The translations under genes were made by a program, and so were the position numbers. The notes below the pieces were generated by a model, which saw only the letters and a list, made by a program, of their open reading frames with translations, was not told the origin of the DNA and made no database searches. A stretch of 64,000 nucleotides of DNA from Lithodes maja (lineage: Eukaryota; Arthropoda; Malacostraca; Decapoda; Lithodidae), in NCBI GenBank assembly GCA_037953745.1, contig JBAKBP010000766.1, forward strand, positions 48,501 to 112,500, in the 5' to 3' direction. Below, piece after piece: positions 30,177 to 40,172 of the stretch; the first letter of the stretch is position 1; each line of letters opens with the position of its first letter.

Positions 30177-30402
30177 CTTTATTGTATACCCCCCTCAGTT
30201 ACTAACCCCTCTGTCCCCTACTAACTTCCTAATCCTGCCACGGACATTAATTCTAGGGCAGTAGTTCCCTTTCCAATGTTCCCTTACCCACTCTAAACCA
30301 CTGTTTGGACACTTGATCCTCAGTGTTTTGGAGGACAAGCAGCCTAGAAGGGTCACTAGACTGTTGTTGCTTGATTTCCTTTGTACTCCTTTGTACTTTG
30401 TA
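30177..30402 (+). other. LINE-A 3' untranslated region with terminal repeat
   Basis: Non-coding. GCAGCCTAGAAGGGTCACTA and TTGGACACTTGATCCTCAGT recur in reverse at 47300-47420 and 48660-48780. It ends CTTTGTACTCCTTTGTAC, a short tandem repeat that marks the priming end. Confidence 0.85.
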
Positions 30403-32385
30403 CTCCCACACAACCCCAGTTCAATTACAAAGCCCAATTATAGGCTCAACACTCTAATACCCTGAGGATCATCTTACCAAAACGGTTAGAGATTAACGCA
30501 GGATTATGGGGGTCTGCAGAGCTCTGATTGGCCCAACCCAGCTGATCCCCCTTCACACCCAACCCTTCTCGTCCATATGCTTATCCAATTTTATCTTAAA
30601 GCTCCCTACCGTTTTAGATCCCACTATAGCACTTGGTAGTCCATTCCACCCATCTACAACTCTGTTACCAAACCAATATTTGCCTATATCTTTTCTGAAA
30701 CGAAATTTATCTAATTTGAAACCATTGGTACGAGTTCTTTCGCTATCACTGAGCTTTAGTACATTTGTCATGTCCCCTTTGTTAATCCCACTAACCCACT
30801 TGAACACCTCTATCATATCCCCTCTAACTCTGCATCTCTCTAACGAATGTAAACCTAATTTCTTCAACCTTTCTTCATACGAAAGATTTCTAATATTATG
30901 GATCATTTTTGTCATTCTACGCTGTACTCTCTCCAATGAATCTATGTCCATTCTGTAATAAGAACACCAAAATTGGACAGCATAATCCATATGGGGTCTC
31001 ACTAATGACAAGTAAAGTTTTAAGATAACATCAGCAGTTCTGTTACTCACACTCCTAGAGATGAACCCGAGAATCCTGTTTGCCTTATTACGAACGCTTA
31101 TACATTGTTTTCTAGGCTTCAAATCATTGCTAACAAACACACCTAGATCTTTCTCGCAGTCTGAATTTCTAATTCTAAATTAGCTAGTTTATATTTAACA
31201 TTTGTTTGCATCTTCCCTATCTTTAATACCTTGCATTTGTCAATGTTAAACTTCATCTGCCAATTTACTGACCATTCATGTAAGGTATCTAGATCCCTTT
31301 GGAGGTACTCTATATCGCTATCTGAATCAATTGATCTCCCCATATTAGTATCGTCTGCGAATTTACATATCCTACTAGTTATACCTAAATCTAAGTCATT
31401 TATGAATATAAGAAACAACAGGGGACCTAATACCGATCCCTGGGGGACACCACTTTTGACTGCTCCCCACTCTGACTTGGTACCATTTATGCTGACTCTC
31501 TGTTTCCTACCAATTAGCCATGACCTAATCCATCCCAACAACGATCCTCCTATTCCATGTGCCTCAACCTTTCTCATCAATCTCTCATGAGGGACTCTGT
31601 CGAAAGCTTTACTGAAATATAAATAAATAATATCATATGACTTGTCACTATCTACTGCTTCATATACCTCTGAGAAAAAGATAAGCAAATTAGTAAGGCA
31701 AGAACGTCCCTGAGTGAATCCATGCTGAGAAGAATTTATTAAGTTAAATTTGTCTAAGTGGCTTCTAATTTTCCTAGCAATAATAGACTCTAGCAACTTT
31801 CCTATGATTGATGTGAGACTAATGGGACGGTAATTGGATGCTATCGATTTATCACCGTTTTTGAAGATCGGAACTACATTTGCAAGCTTCCAAGCTTCTG
31901 GAACTAAACCTGTTTCTAAAGACTTGTTAAATAAAAATGCTAATGGGCTACTTAACTCATCTCTGCATTCTTTTAAGGGGAGATCTCCACTTGAGGGATT
32001 TTTTTCTTGACCTCTTTCTCCCTCATGTTTAGCCCCATTGCTTTTGATATTATAAAACGTTTGCCCCATTAGTTTAGCGATTTTAAGAACTTTCACCCCA
32101 TATTAAGACCTTTCGTGCAATTCAGGTGTCGATTTTATCCTGGCGAGCGAAAGCGCGCCTGTAATTTAAGAGGAACCAGCCTTCGGCCGGGACATTTTTC
32201 TACCGAAAAATGTACAAATTTATCTTGAAAGGGACTCAAGGGGGTGTAATTTTAAGCTTGATGGAGGTCTAGGGAACAAACTAAATACCTCCCCTTAATA
32301 CTCTAGCATATACCTCGTCAGGACCAGGCGATTTTTGAGGTTTCAGTCTGTCAATTTCCTTAAGCACATCATTTCTACTTATACT
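30403..32385 (-). mobile_element. LINE-B copy 1 (CR1-like), minus strand, 5'-truncated and broken
   Basis: Continues the piece at 24678-24743. It holds the LINE-B 3'UTR (30403-30552), RT thumb/C-terminus (31140-30553) and RT palm (about 31976-31143), and starts within RT near 32385. Lesions: a type 2 TTAA element at 31977-32294, a 1-nt shift near 31150-31165, and motif A reading IIYLYFSKAFDR, where the catalytic Asp is Tyr. Motif B (SGVPQGSVLGP) and FADD are present. It meets LINE-B copy 2 head to head at about 32385. Confidence 0.88.
31977..32294 (+). mobile_element. TTAA-flanked element, type 2, complete copy in LINE-B
   Basis: A 318-bp insertion whose flanks are TTAA (31973-31976 and 32295-32298). 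Removing it restores LINE-B sequence exactly as in copy 2 (33770-33790), so the TTAA target duplication is certain. Its ends are GGGGAGATCT and ATACCTCCCC, giving a very short inverted repeat. Inner blocks: CCTGGCGAGCGAAAGCGCGC, CCTTCGGCCGGG and CTTGATGGAGGTCTAGGG. Confidence 0.9.
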
Positions 32386-34111
32386 TAGGAGTCTTTGTAA
32401 CAAAATGAACGAACTTAGAGCCCTTGTTAGCAAAGAAAATATAGACATAATAGCGCTAACTGAAACGTGGATTAATACAGAAACCAGGCATTTTTTTAGC
32501 AGAATTTGATATACCAGGATATAGTTTGTTTAAATATGACCGAACAAGTAAGAGGGGTGGCGGTATAGCAGTGTTTGTCAGGAGTACATTAAAAAGCTGT
32601 ATTAAATCAGGTATTAGACTAAATAACGATAATGAAAGTGTTTGGGTAGAGGTTAACGAAGGTAGTGAGACCATAGTTATTGGAGTTATGTATAGACCGC
32701 CAAATATGAGTAGAAATGACGGAACGTCATTATGGGAGGAAATTAAAATGGCATCAAGGTTTAGCAATGTGTGCATTATGGGGGATTTTAATTTTCCGAA
32801 TATAGATTGGCAGCATCAAATAGGAGACTCTGATTCTGAGGAGTTTATAGAGGTAGTACAAGATAGTTTTTTATTTCAATTCATAGATACGCCGACTAGA
32901 GGTAATAATATTCTCGATTTAGTTTTCAGTAACAATGAACATATGATAAATAATGTAGAGATAGGGGACCACCTATGAAATAGTGACCACAATTCTGTGT
33001 ATTTTAATATACAATGGAAAGGTAATACCAGAGAGAATACAACATTAATACCTGACTTCAGAAAAGCCAATTATGGTGGGTTAAGAAGAGCCCTATTAGC
33101 TGACCCTATGGTCAAAAAATTAAGTCGAGCCAGGTGTCCAAATGAGTGTACCCCTTCTCAGTCACCTGTCATCTTAAGTCAGGAAGAGACGTCAACCTTG
33201 GTAGATACATACGATAATTTTATCGAGTCAGTATTCAATGCACAAAATAAATACATCCCCAAAAGAAATTTAGATCAACACAGAACCAACCCAAATGGAT
33301 GAATAATAGACTATTAGATCTTCTAGGACAAAAGAGAGGAATATAGAGAAAAATTAGGAAAGGCGAAATTCACCTACTTGCTTACTATCAGAACCTATCA
33401 AGACAGGTAAAAAAGGATATTAGGAAAGAAAAAAGAAATTATGAAATTAAGGTTGCCAATGACTCAAAAAATAATCCTAAAGCTTTTTACCAACTATATA
33501 AATCCAAGGTTAGAGATGTAATTGGTCCCCTTAAAACTTCGATAGGAGAAATGACAGAAAATGATTTAGAAATGTGCAGTACATTAAATAGTCAATTTCT
33601 TTCCGTTTTCACTAATGAAAATTTGGCACAGTTTCCAGAAGTCCGTAAGGTATATAGCGATAGTATAGAAAATAGGTTAAGTACGGTTACTATAAGTAGA
33701 AATGATGTGCTTAAGGAAATTGACAGACTGAAACCTCATAAATCGCCTGGTCCTGATGAGGTATATGCTAGAGTATTAAAAGAATGTAGGGATGAGTTAA
33801 GTTACCCATTAACATTTGTATTTAACAAGTCATTGGAGACCGGTATAGTTCCAGAAGCTTGGAAGCTTGCGAACGTAGTTCCGATCTTCAAAAAAGGTGA
33901 CAAATCAATAGCATCCAATTACCGTCCCATTAGTCTTACATCAATCATAGGAAAGCTACTAGAGTCAATTATTGCTAGTAAAATTAGAAACCACTTAGAT
34001 ACATTTAATTTAATAAATTCTTCTCAGCATGGATTCACTCAGGGACGTTCTTGCCTTACTAATTTGCTTAGTTTTTTCTCAGAGGTATATGAAGCAGTAG
34101 ATAATGACAAG
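32386..34111 (+). pseudogene. LINE-B copy 2 endonuclease and N-terminal RT, frameshifted
   Basis: Endonuclease motifs IIALTETWINTE, GVMYRPPN, IMGDFNFPNIDW, PTRGNNILDLVF and NSDHNSVYF are all recognisable but in shifting frames: an extra T in the run near 32492 and a further break near 32975-32980. The linker 33300-33550 is degraded, then an open stretch 33551-34111 carries RT fingers with KSPGPDEVYARVL, NVVPIFKKGDKSIASNYRP and HGFTQGRSCLTNL, up to the SINE insertion. Confidence 0.82.
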
Positions 34112-34115
34112 TCAT

Positions 34116-34592
34116 TATTTTTTTTTATTTTTTTTTTTTTCTATATTCCAACTTACTTCCTCTCGAGCATAGGCTGAGAGCCTTAACATTCACCACTTTA
34201 CAATGAACAGTGAAGCCCGTGAGGTCTTGTTCCAGTCTAGGGAGTGAGACATGTGAAGCACGTAGAGTACAACGAGCACCTGCCATCTTGCCTTCACACG
34301 AGGCACGGTGCTCACTCAGGGCCCGAAACGACCCCATCTCTGAAGCCACCTCATTCCCATGCTTCACTGTCTCACTCCCTACACTCGGACTCTCACACTT
34401 ACACACACACAACGCCACCTGTTGAGCAGATAACTCACCAGGCATTGCACCCTTATAGCATATTTTGAATATGGGAATATTCTACAGTGCTATTTAATCA
34501 GGGAACAATGAGGGTATTTTATTGACATTTCGGTGGGCTTGTGGTAATGCACTGATACTAGGTACAGCACAAATTCCATCCCAATAATATCT
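34116..34592 (-). mobile_element. 5'-truncated SINE, minus strand, inserted in LINE-B
   Basis: The insertion has a T-rich left end (34117-34140, the poly-A tail on the minus strand) and TCAT on both sides (34112-34115 and 34593-34596). Its right 95 bp (GTGGTAATGCACTGATACTA and on) is the reverse complement of the SINE body at 16460-16535. The tRNA head is missing. A 107-codon minus ORF runs into the tail but has no recognisable motif. Confidence 0.8.
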
Positions 34593-34596
34593 TCAT

Positions 34597-35054
34597 ATGA
34601 TGTAATATATTAAGATTTCAGTAAAGCTTTCGACAGAGTCCCCCATGAGAGATTGATGAGAAAGGTTGAGGCGCATGGAATAGGTGGGGCGTTGTTGAGA
34701 TGGATTAGGTCATGGCTAATTGGTAGGAAGCAGAGAGTCAGCATAAATGGTACGAAGTCAGAATGGGGAGCATTCAAAAGTGGTGTCCCCCAGGGATCTG
34801 TATTAGGTCCTCTGTTGTTTGTTATATACATAAATGACCTTGATTTAGATATAACTAGTAGGATAAGTAAATTTGCAGACGATACCAAAAGGGGGAGAAC
34901 AATTGATTCAGATAGAGATATAGAGTGCCTCCAAAGGGATCTAGATACCTTACACGAATGGTCAGTAAATTGGCAGATGAAGTTTAACATTGACAAATGC
35001 AAGGTATTAAAGATAGGGAAGATGCATACAAATGTTAAATATAAACTAGCTAAT
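34597..35054 (+). pseudogene. LINE-B copy 2 RT palm
   Basis: Resumes right after the SINE. Motif A shows an in-frame TAA just before DFSKAF (about 34611). Then RVPHERLMRKVEAHGIGG, motif B SGVPQGSVLGPLL and catalytic FADD in ISKFADDTKRG are open from 34653 to 35060. It is cut at 35054 by the RTE-like insertion. Confidence 0.85.
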
Positions 35055-36109
35055 CAATAAAAGTAAAGTAATGGTGTGTAATAGGGGAGAGCATAGGGTG
35101 AATCTAGATGTGAGGCTGGATGGGGAAATATTGGAACAAGTAGAGTGTTTTAAATATCTAGGAGGAACGATAAGCAGGAGTGGAGGTATGGAAGTGGAGG
35201 TAAAACAGAGAGTGTGTGAAGGAAGGAAGGTTTTCGGAGCAATGGGAAGTATGTGGAAGACGAGAAATCTCGGAGTGAAAGTAAAAAGTGCACTCTGTCA
35301 AGGAATTGTTGTGCCAACAGTGATGTATGGGGCTGAGACATGGGCTCTGAAGAAAAAGGAGAAAAGAGGGCTGGATGTGATGGAGATGAGCTGCTTGAGG
35401 AGTATGTGTGGAGTTACGCGTAGAGACAGATTGAGGAATGAAGAGATACGTAGGAGAGTGGGGCAGCAGGAACATTTGTCAGCCAGAGTGGACAGAAGGG
35501 TGCTGAGCTGGTATGGTCATGTTGAACGAATGGGAGATGAAAGGCTTACAAAGAGAATATGTGAGTCAGGTACAAGGGGAGATAGAAGGGCAGGAAGACC
35601 CCCATTGAGATGGAGAGACTGTGTAAGAAAGGCTTTGGATGATAGAGGAATGACTATAAATCAGGCAGGGGAAGTGGTGGTGGACAGGAGTGAATGGAGA
35701 ATGCTTGTGAATAGTTGAGTGAACACGTGGTCATTTGGAGTAAGGGGTCGGGCGCAAGTTCGACTAGATAATAGTCCATCAGGCGCCTGGCCCGGGGGGA
35801 TGATTAATATGAAGGGTGTGCCTGGAAGTGTGGTGGGATGGCTTGTGGCTTTGGCTCCGCTGCATGTCTGCCTGCCGAGATCGGAACCTCTCCGGGTGGT
35901 CAGGGGCCGGGGGAGTGCTGGAGCGACCTTGGTAACCCTGGTCTCTGGGTCTTCTCCTGGGTGACCTGGATGTGTGTGAGTTTGTGTTTTTTATCTGTGT
36001 TTATTTTTTGTTTTATGTTGTTTTTGTGTTTTCCCTGTTCTTGCTCTGTCTTGAGTCGGCTACCCCCAAAATGGGGATTGGGCCTGAGCATATAGATAGA
36101 TAGATAGAA
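35055..36109 (+). mobile_element. 5'-truncated RTE-like LINE inserted in LINE-B
   Basis: It is flanked by TAGCTAAT at 35047-35054 and 36110-36117, an 8-bp target duplication. It holds the RT C-terminal ORF, a 390-bp 3'UTR and the tail TAGATAGATAGATAGA just before 36109. The tail matches that of 20640-22729; the two are related but not the same subfamily. Confidence 0.9.
35071..35718 (+). CDS. RTE-like RT C-terminal fragment
   Basis: 215 codons open to the stop at 35716-35718. FKYLGGTISRSGGMEVEVKQ (thumb), TVMYGAETWALKKKEKRGLD, LRSMCGVTRRDRLRNEEIR, VLSWYGHVERM and RRAGRPPLRWRDCV match the C-terminal part of the RTE-like ORF at 21386-22714. The polymerase palm is absent, so this fragment has no activity of its own. 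The apparent ATG is internal. Confidence 0.85.
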   Translation: MVCNRGEHRVNLDVRLDGEILEQVECFKYLGGTISRSGGMEVEVKQRVCEGRKVFGAMGSMWKTRNLGVKVKSALCQGIVVPTVMYGAETWALKKKEKRGLDVMEMSCLRSMCGVTRRDRLRNEEIRRRVGQQEHLSARVDRRVLSWYGHVERMGDERLTKRICESGTRGDRRAGRPPLRWRDCVRKALDDRGMTINQAGEVVVDRSEWRMLVNS

Positions 36110-36117
36110 TAGCTAAT

Positions 36118-36956
36118 ATGGAATTAGAAAACCCGAGTTGTGAGAAAGATCTAGGTGTGTTTGTTAGCAATGATTTGAAGCCTAGACAACAGTGTATAAG
36201 CGTTCGAAACAAGGCAAACAGGATTCTCGGGTTCATCTCTAGGAGTGTGAGTAACAGAACTGCTGATGTTATCTTAAAACTATACTTGTCATTAGTGAGA
36301 CCCCATATGGATTATGCTGTTCAATTTTGGTGTCCTTATTACAGAATGGACATAGATTCATTGGAGAGAGTACAACGTAGAATGACAAAAATGATCCATA
36401 ATATTATAAATTTTCCGTATGAAGAAAGGTTGAAGAAATTAGGCTTACATTCGTTAGAGAGACGCAGAGTTAGAGGGGATATGATAGAGGTATTCAAGTG
36501 GGTTAGTGGGATTAATAAAGGGGACATGAAAAATGTACTAAAGTTCAGTGATAGCGAAAGAACTCGTACAAATGGTTTCAAATTAGATAAATTTCGTTTC
36601 AGAAAAGATATAGGCAAATATTGGTTTGGTAACAGAGTTGTAGATGGGTGGAATAGGCTACCAAGTGATATAGTGGGATCAAGAACGATAGGGAGCTTTA
36701 AGATAAAATTAGATAGGCATATGGACGAGATGGGTTGGGTGTGAGGGGGATCTACCAGGTGTGGGCCAATCGGCGTTCAGCAGACCCCCGTAATCTTGTG
36801 TTAATCCTGACCATTTTGGTGGGGGCAGTACTCAAGGTATTAGTGAATTGGGCCTTGTAATTGGGATTGGGTGTGACAGGGATCTGCCTTGTATGGGCCG
36901 ATCGGCTTTTTGCAGACTCCCATTTTCTTATGTTCGTATGTTCTTATTAGTCTATA
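36118..36956 (+). pseudogene. LINE-B copy 2 RT C-terminus and 3'UTR
   Basis: Picks up LINE-B after the RTE-like insertion. 36118-36744 is open for 208 codons with DLGVFVSNDLKPRQQCISVR, LVRPHMDYAVQFWCPYYRMD, RRRVRGDMIEVFKWVSGINK and FGNRVVDGWNRLPS. The 3'UTR includes CAGGGATCTGCCTTGTATGG and ends with TTCTTATGTTCGTATGTTCT at about 36950. Confidence 0.87.
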
Positions 36957-37146
36957 ATACAAACACTTTACAAAGTTCGAATATCAAACATTTAGAATGT
37001 TGAATTACAACTGTAGTCCAACATATGATTAATATCGTTATTTATCTAAAAACATCAAATCATTAAAGGTAAACATTTTCATATTATTACATACACATCA
37101 CACATATACATACACACACACACACACACACATACAAACAAACAAA
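36957..37146. other. AT-rich spacer ending in a CA microsatellite
   Basis: No coding signal. CA repeats at about 37091-37140 precede the next LINE fragment. Confidence 0.6.
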
Positions 37147-37569
37147 AGGGGACATGACAAATGTACTAAAGCTCAGTGATAGCGAAAGAACTCGTACCAA
37201 TGGTTTCAAATTAGATAAATTTAGTTTCAGAAAAGATATAGGCAAATATTGGTTTGGTAACAGAGTTGTACTACCAAGTGCTATAGTGGGATTAAAAACG
37301 GTAGGGAGCTTTAAGATAAAATTGGATAAGCATATGGACGAGAAGGGTTGGGTGTGAAGGGGGATCAGCCGGGTTGGGCCAACAGCGCTCTGCAGACCCC
37401 CGTAATCCTGCGTTAATCTCTACCCGTTTTGGTATGATGATCCTCAGGGTATTAGTGTGTTGAGCCTATAATTAGGCTTTGTAATTGGGGTTGTGTGGGA
37501 CAGGGATCTGCCTTGCTTAGGCCAATCGGCTTTCTGCAGACTCCCGTTTTCTTATGTTCTTATGTTCTA
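37147..37569 (+). mobile_element. LINE-B copy 3, 3' fragment
   Basis: 5'-truncated. 37154-37357 encodes the last 67 residues of RT (NVLKLSDSERTRTNGFKLDK and on), with the DGWNG residues deleted between NRVV and LPS. A complete LINE-B 3'UTR follows, ending TTATGTTCTTATGTTCT. It sits between CA repeats and gives the intact 3' terminus used to place the LINE-A insertion. Confidence 0.87.
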
Positions 37570-37682
37570 AACAAACACACACACACACACACACACACCC
37601 AGACACACACAAAACACAAACAAAAAAACACACACACACACCCAGACACACACAAAACACAAAACAAAACACACACACACCA
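37570..37682. repeat. CA-rich microsatellite
   Basis: Imperfect (CA)n with the internal duplicated phrase CACCCAGACACACACAAAAC (about 37598 and 37640). Confidence 0.85.
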
Positions 37683-37740
37683 ATGTTTCCTACTATAAAC
37701 TTGGAATCACACGAACGATTTTCCGTCAATTCTCTACCAG

Positions 37741-38160
37741 CCATATTTTCCATAATATTTTTATATTATAATCAATATTGATATCGATCTTCCTCCTTGA
37801 AATTGGTGTGTAAAACAACCATATTAGTACAATATATGTGATATAGGCCCAGTATCTTGTGGTATTGATATGAATATCCAAAGTTCAGGACTTCGATGTT
37901 CCCATAGTATTTGTCCTATTATAAAAGAATAAATATTGATATCGATCTTCCTCTCTAAGATTGATATGTAACACGACCATATCAGTACAAGGTATGTGAT
38001 ATAGGCCCAGTATCTTGTGGTATTGATATGAATAGCCAAAGTTCAGGACTTCGATTTTTCCATAATATTTTGTGTATTTAAAATATAATTAATATTGATA
38101 TCGATCTTCCTCATAGAAATTGGTATGTGACACGGACATATCGAAAATGTACTGTTAGTA
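37741..38160 (-). repeat. 159-bp satellite, minus orientation
   Basis: GATATCGATCTTCCTC recurs at about 37780, 37939 and 38098, a period of 159 bp for 2.5 copies. Each copy has GTATCTTGTGGTATTGATAT and AAAGTTCAGGACTTCGAT. The family is in plus orientation at 16555-16980. Confidence 0.85.
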
Positions 38161-38224
38161 ACAATATCATGAAAATATTAAAATTACCGAAATTTCGAAT
38201 ATCGAATATCGAATTAACTTCAGG

Positions 38225-38370
38225 TTGTTGGAGGGAGGTGTGTCTGGAGGGAGGGAGGTGTGTCGGGATGGAGGGATGTAAGGAGTGAGGTGTGTCGGGA
38301 GGGAGGGAGGGAGGGGTGTGTCGGGAGGTAAGGAGGGAGGGAGGGGGGGAGGGTGGTGTGTTGGGAGGCG
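38225..38370 (+). repeat. G-rich minisatellite with GGGA runs
   Basis: Repeats of GGAGGGAGGTGTGTCGGGA-like units, including a (GGGA)4 block at 38297-38312. Four GGG runs 1 nt apart suit a G-quadruplex on the plus strand. Confidence 0.8.
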
Positions 38371-38394
38371 GGCATTGAATGTAGCTCTTTAACA

Positions 38395-38540
38395 TGACGT
38401 CACTCACCATCTGCGCATGCGTGAGAGTCTAGGCTCCCTTGGCCCCGCCCCTCACCTCCGTTGCGTTTAAATATACCCTTCAAACCATTCAATCCAGATC
38501 TCTCCGTAGCTCACTCGGAAGAACGTCTAAAGTGTGCTCA
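38395..38540 (+). promoter_or_regulatory. promoter-like cluster: CRE, NRF1-like, GC box, TATA; then tRNA A-box-like block
   Basis: A perfect CRE (TGACGTCA, 38395-38402), an NRF1-like TGCGCATGCG (38412-38421), GGCCCCGCCCC (38441-38451) and TTTAAATA (38466-38473) lie in order with promoter-like spacing. At 38506-38527 TAGCTCACTCGGAAGAACGT resembles a tRNA 5' half, so a SINE head is an alternative. No ORF follows; a TTAA element starts at 38547. Function is inferred. Confidence 0.4.
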
Positions 38541-38546
38541 TATTAA

Positions 38547-38866
38547 GAAGGAGGTAGTTGCTTTTTCTCCCTCATGTTTAGTCCCATTAGCTGTGAGATT
38601 TTAAGACGTTCGTTGCATTAGTTGGGCGATTTTAAGTACTTTCGCCCCATTTATGTCAATTTTACAACCTTTTGTGCCATTTAGGTTTTAGGAGGAATCG
38701 GCCTTTGGCCGGAACAGTTTTCTACCGAAAAATGCACACATTGATCTCGAAGGGGGGGGGGGGGGTGTAGTGGGGGTATTTTATTTAAGCTTGATGGACG
38801 TCTAGCTTTGAAACTAAAAATAATAATAATAAATTATATTTAGACCCAAAACTAAGCAGTACCCCC
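38547..38866 (+). mobile_element. TTAA-flanked element, type 2 (copy 5)
   Basis: TTAA at 38543-38546 and 38867-38870. It contains CTCCCTCATGTTTAG, GGCCTTTGGCCGGAAC and CTTGATGGACGTCTAG, and ends AGTACCCCC. Its left end (GAAGGAGG) is worn. Confidence 0.75.
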
Positions 38867-38892
38867 TTAATACTTCTAACATGTGTGACATA

Positions 38893-39120
38893 TGTTAGAG
38901 TCCAAGTGTTAGAGTCCAAGTGTTAGAGTCCAAGTGTTAGAGTCCAAGTGTTAGAGTCCAAGTGTTAGAGTCCAAGTGTTAGAGTCCAAGTGTTAGAGTC
39001 CAAGTGTTAGAGTCCAAGTGTTAGAGTCCAAGTGTTAGAGTCCAAGTGTTAGAGTCCAAGTGTTAGAGTCCAAGTGTTAGAGTCCAAGTGTTAGAGTCCA
39101 AGTGTTAGAGTCCAAGTGTT
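38893..39120 (+). repeat. 14-bp tandem repeat GTTAGAGTCCAAGT, about 16 copies
   Basis: Practically perfect copies in register from 38894 to 39120. Confidence 0.95.
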
Positions 39121-39158
39121 CTGTATTGCCCACGGTAATGTTATAGTGCAATACTTCT

Positions 39159-39696
<538 letters not shown>

Positions 39697-40080
39697 AGGC
39701 CGTGTCATACAGAACTCGAACGTCGCGCGACCTACCCCCGAACACGATGACTTGCATTTTTGAGGCGAATGCATCCGATATTATCCCGATGTTGGTCAAA
39801 GAAGAACATCCCCAGATAATGCCCCGACATTCCCAGACTATGCCCCAAACAAGACTCGAATGTAACTCGACACTCCCGACCGATTTACGTTAAAGACCCG
39901 AACATTAGAGGAATATAATCCGATGCATGCCAGAGCAAGACCCGATCAAAACTCGAATGTGCCAAGAATCAGCCGACAAATATTTAACGGTATTTACACC
40001 CGAACCTACCTTGACCCGATACAAAAGATATTATGAGGAACACCAGAGGATCACCGGCCGCATCTGCCCGACCATCAGAA
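39697..40080 (+). repeat. left TIR and subterminal YCCGA/CTCGA motif array
   Basis: After the 60-bp TIR, motifs of the form (A/C)CCGA or ACTCGA recur every 10-25 bp to about 40020 (CCCCGACA, ACTCGAATG, ACCCGAAC, ATCCGATGC, ACCCGATC). The same motif family lies inside the right TIR at 45900-46184 (ACCCGAATG, GGCCGAACC, CCCCCGAAT). This is the layout expected of binding sites for the element's own proteins; binding is inferred. Confidence 0.7.
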
Positions 40081-40130
40081 GACCTTAACACGATACTAGA
40101 AGAATGTGTGACGAACACCTGTACCTGCCC

Positions 40131-40165
40131 TATATAAACAGGGTGTGGTCGCACACATGCCAGTC
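40131..40165 (+). promoter_or_regulatory. transposase core promoter
   Basis: TATATAAA at 40131-40138 and CCAGTC (40160-40165) as an initiator-like sequence; the A at 40162 is 31 bp from the TATA. This decides for the ATG at 40173 over the in-frame ATG at 40104, which is upstream of the TATA box. Confidence 0.65.
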
Positions 40166-40172
40166 GCACATC

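Larger units (their letters stand above)
24744..30402 (+). mobile_element. CR1-like LINE, nearly full length (LINE-A copy 1)
   Basis: About 5.66 kb: 5' region 24744-26319, ORF1 (zinc finger plus esterase) 26320-27310, ORF2 (endonuclease plus RT) to 30176, 3'UTR to about 30402 ending in repeats of CTTTGTACTC. PHD-like plus esterase domains in ORF1 and a short 3' terminal repeat are known hallmarks of the CR1 clade. The boundaries are fixed by the interrupted LINE-B on both sides; at most 1-2 bp of target duplication is visible, as usual for CR1. It carries four single-base frameshifts, three of them in runs of identical bases and the fourth beside a run, so it is either recently inactivated or partly an assembly artefact. 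Confidence 0.9.
32386..36956 (+). mobile_element. LINE-B copy 2 (CR1-like), endonuclease to 3' end, split by two insertions
   Basis: It begins in the endonuclease (RSLCNKMNELR) and ends with the LINE-B 3' terminus TTCTTATGTTCGTATGTTCT. It is interrupted by a SINE at 34116-34592 (TCAT duplicated) and by a truncated RTE-like element at 35055-36109 (TAGCTAAT duplicated). Several frameshifts and stops make it non-functional. ORF1 is absent. Confidence 0.88.

Noticed and set aside
34125..34445. 107-codon minus-strand ORF as a gene
   Set aside because: It lies within a SINE and its C-terminus is the translated poly-A tail.
32370..36956. Twin-priming inversion to explain the LINE-B pair
   Set aside because: Both halves have their own RT C-terminus and 3' end, which twin priming does not produce.
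40104..40172. ATG at 40104 as transposase start
   Set aside because: It lies upstream of the TATA box at 40131.
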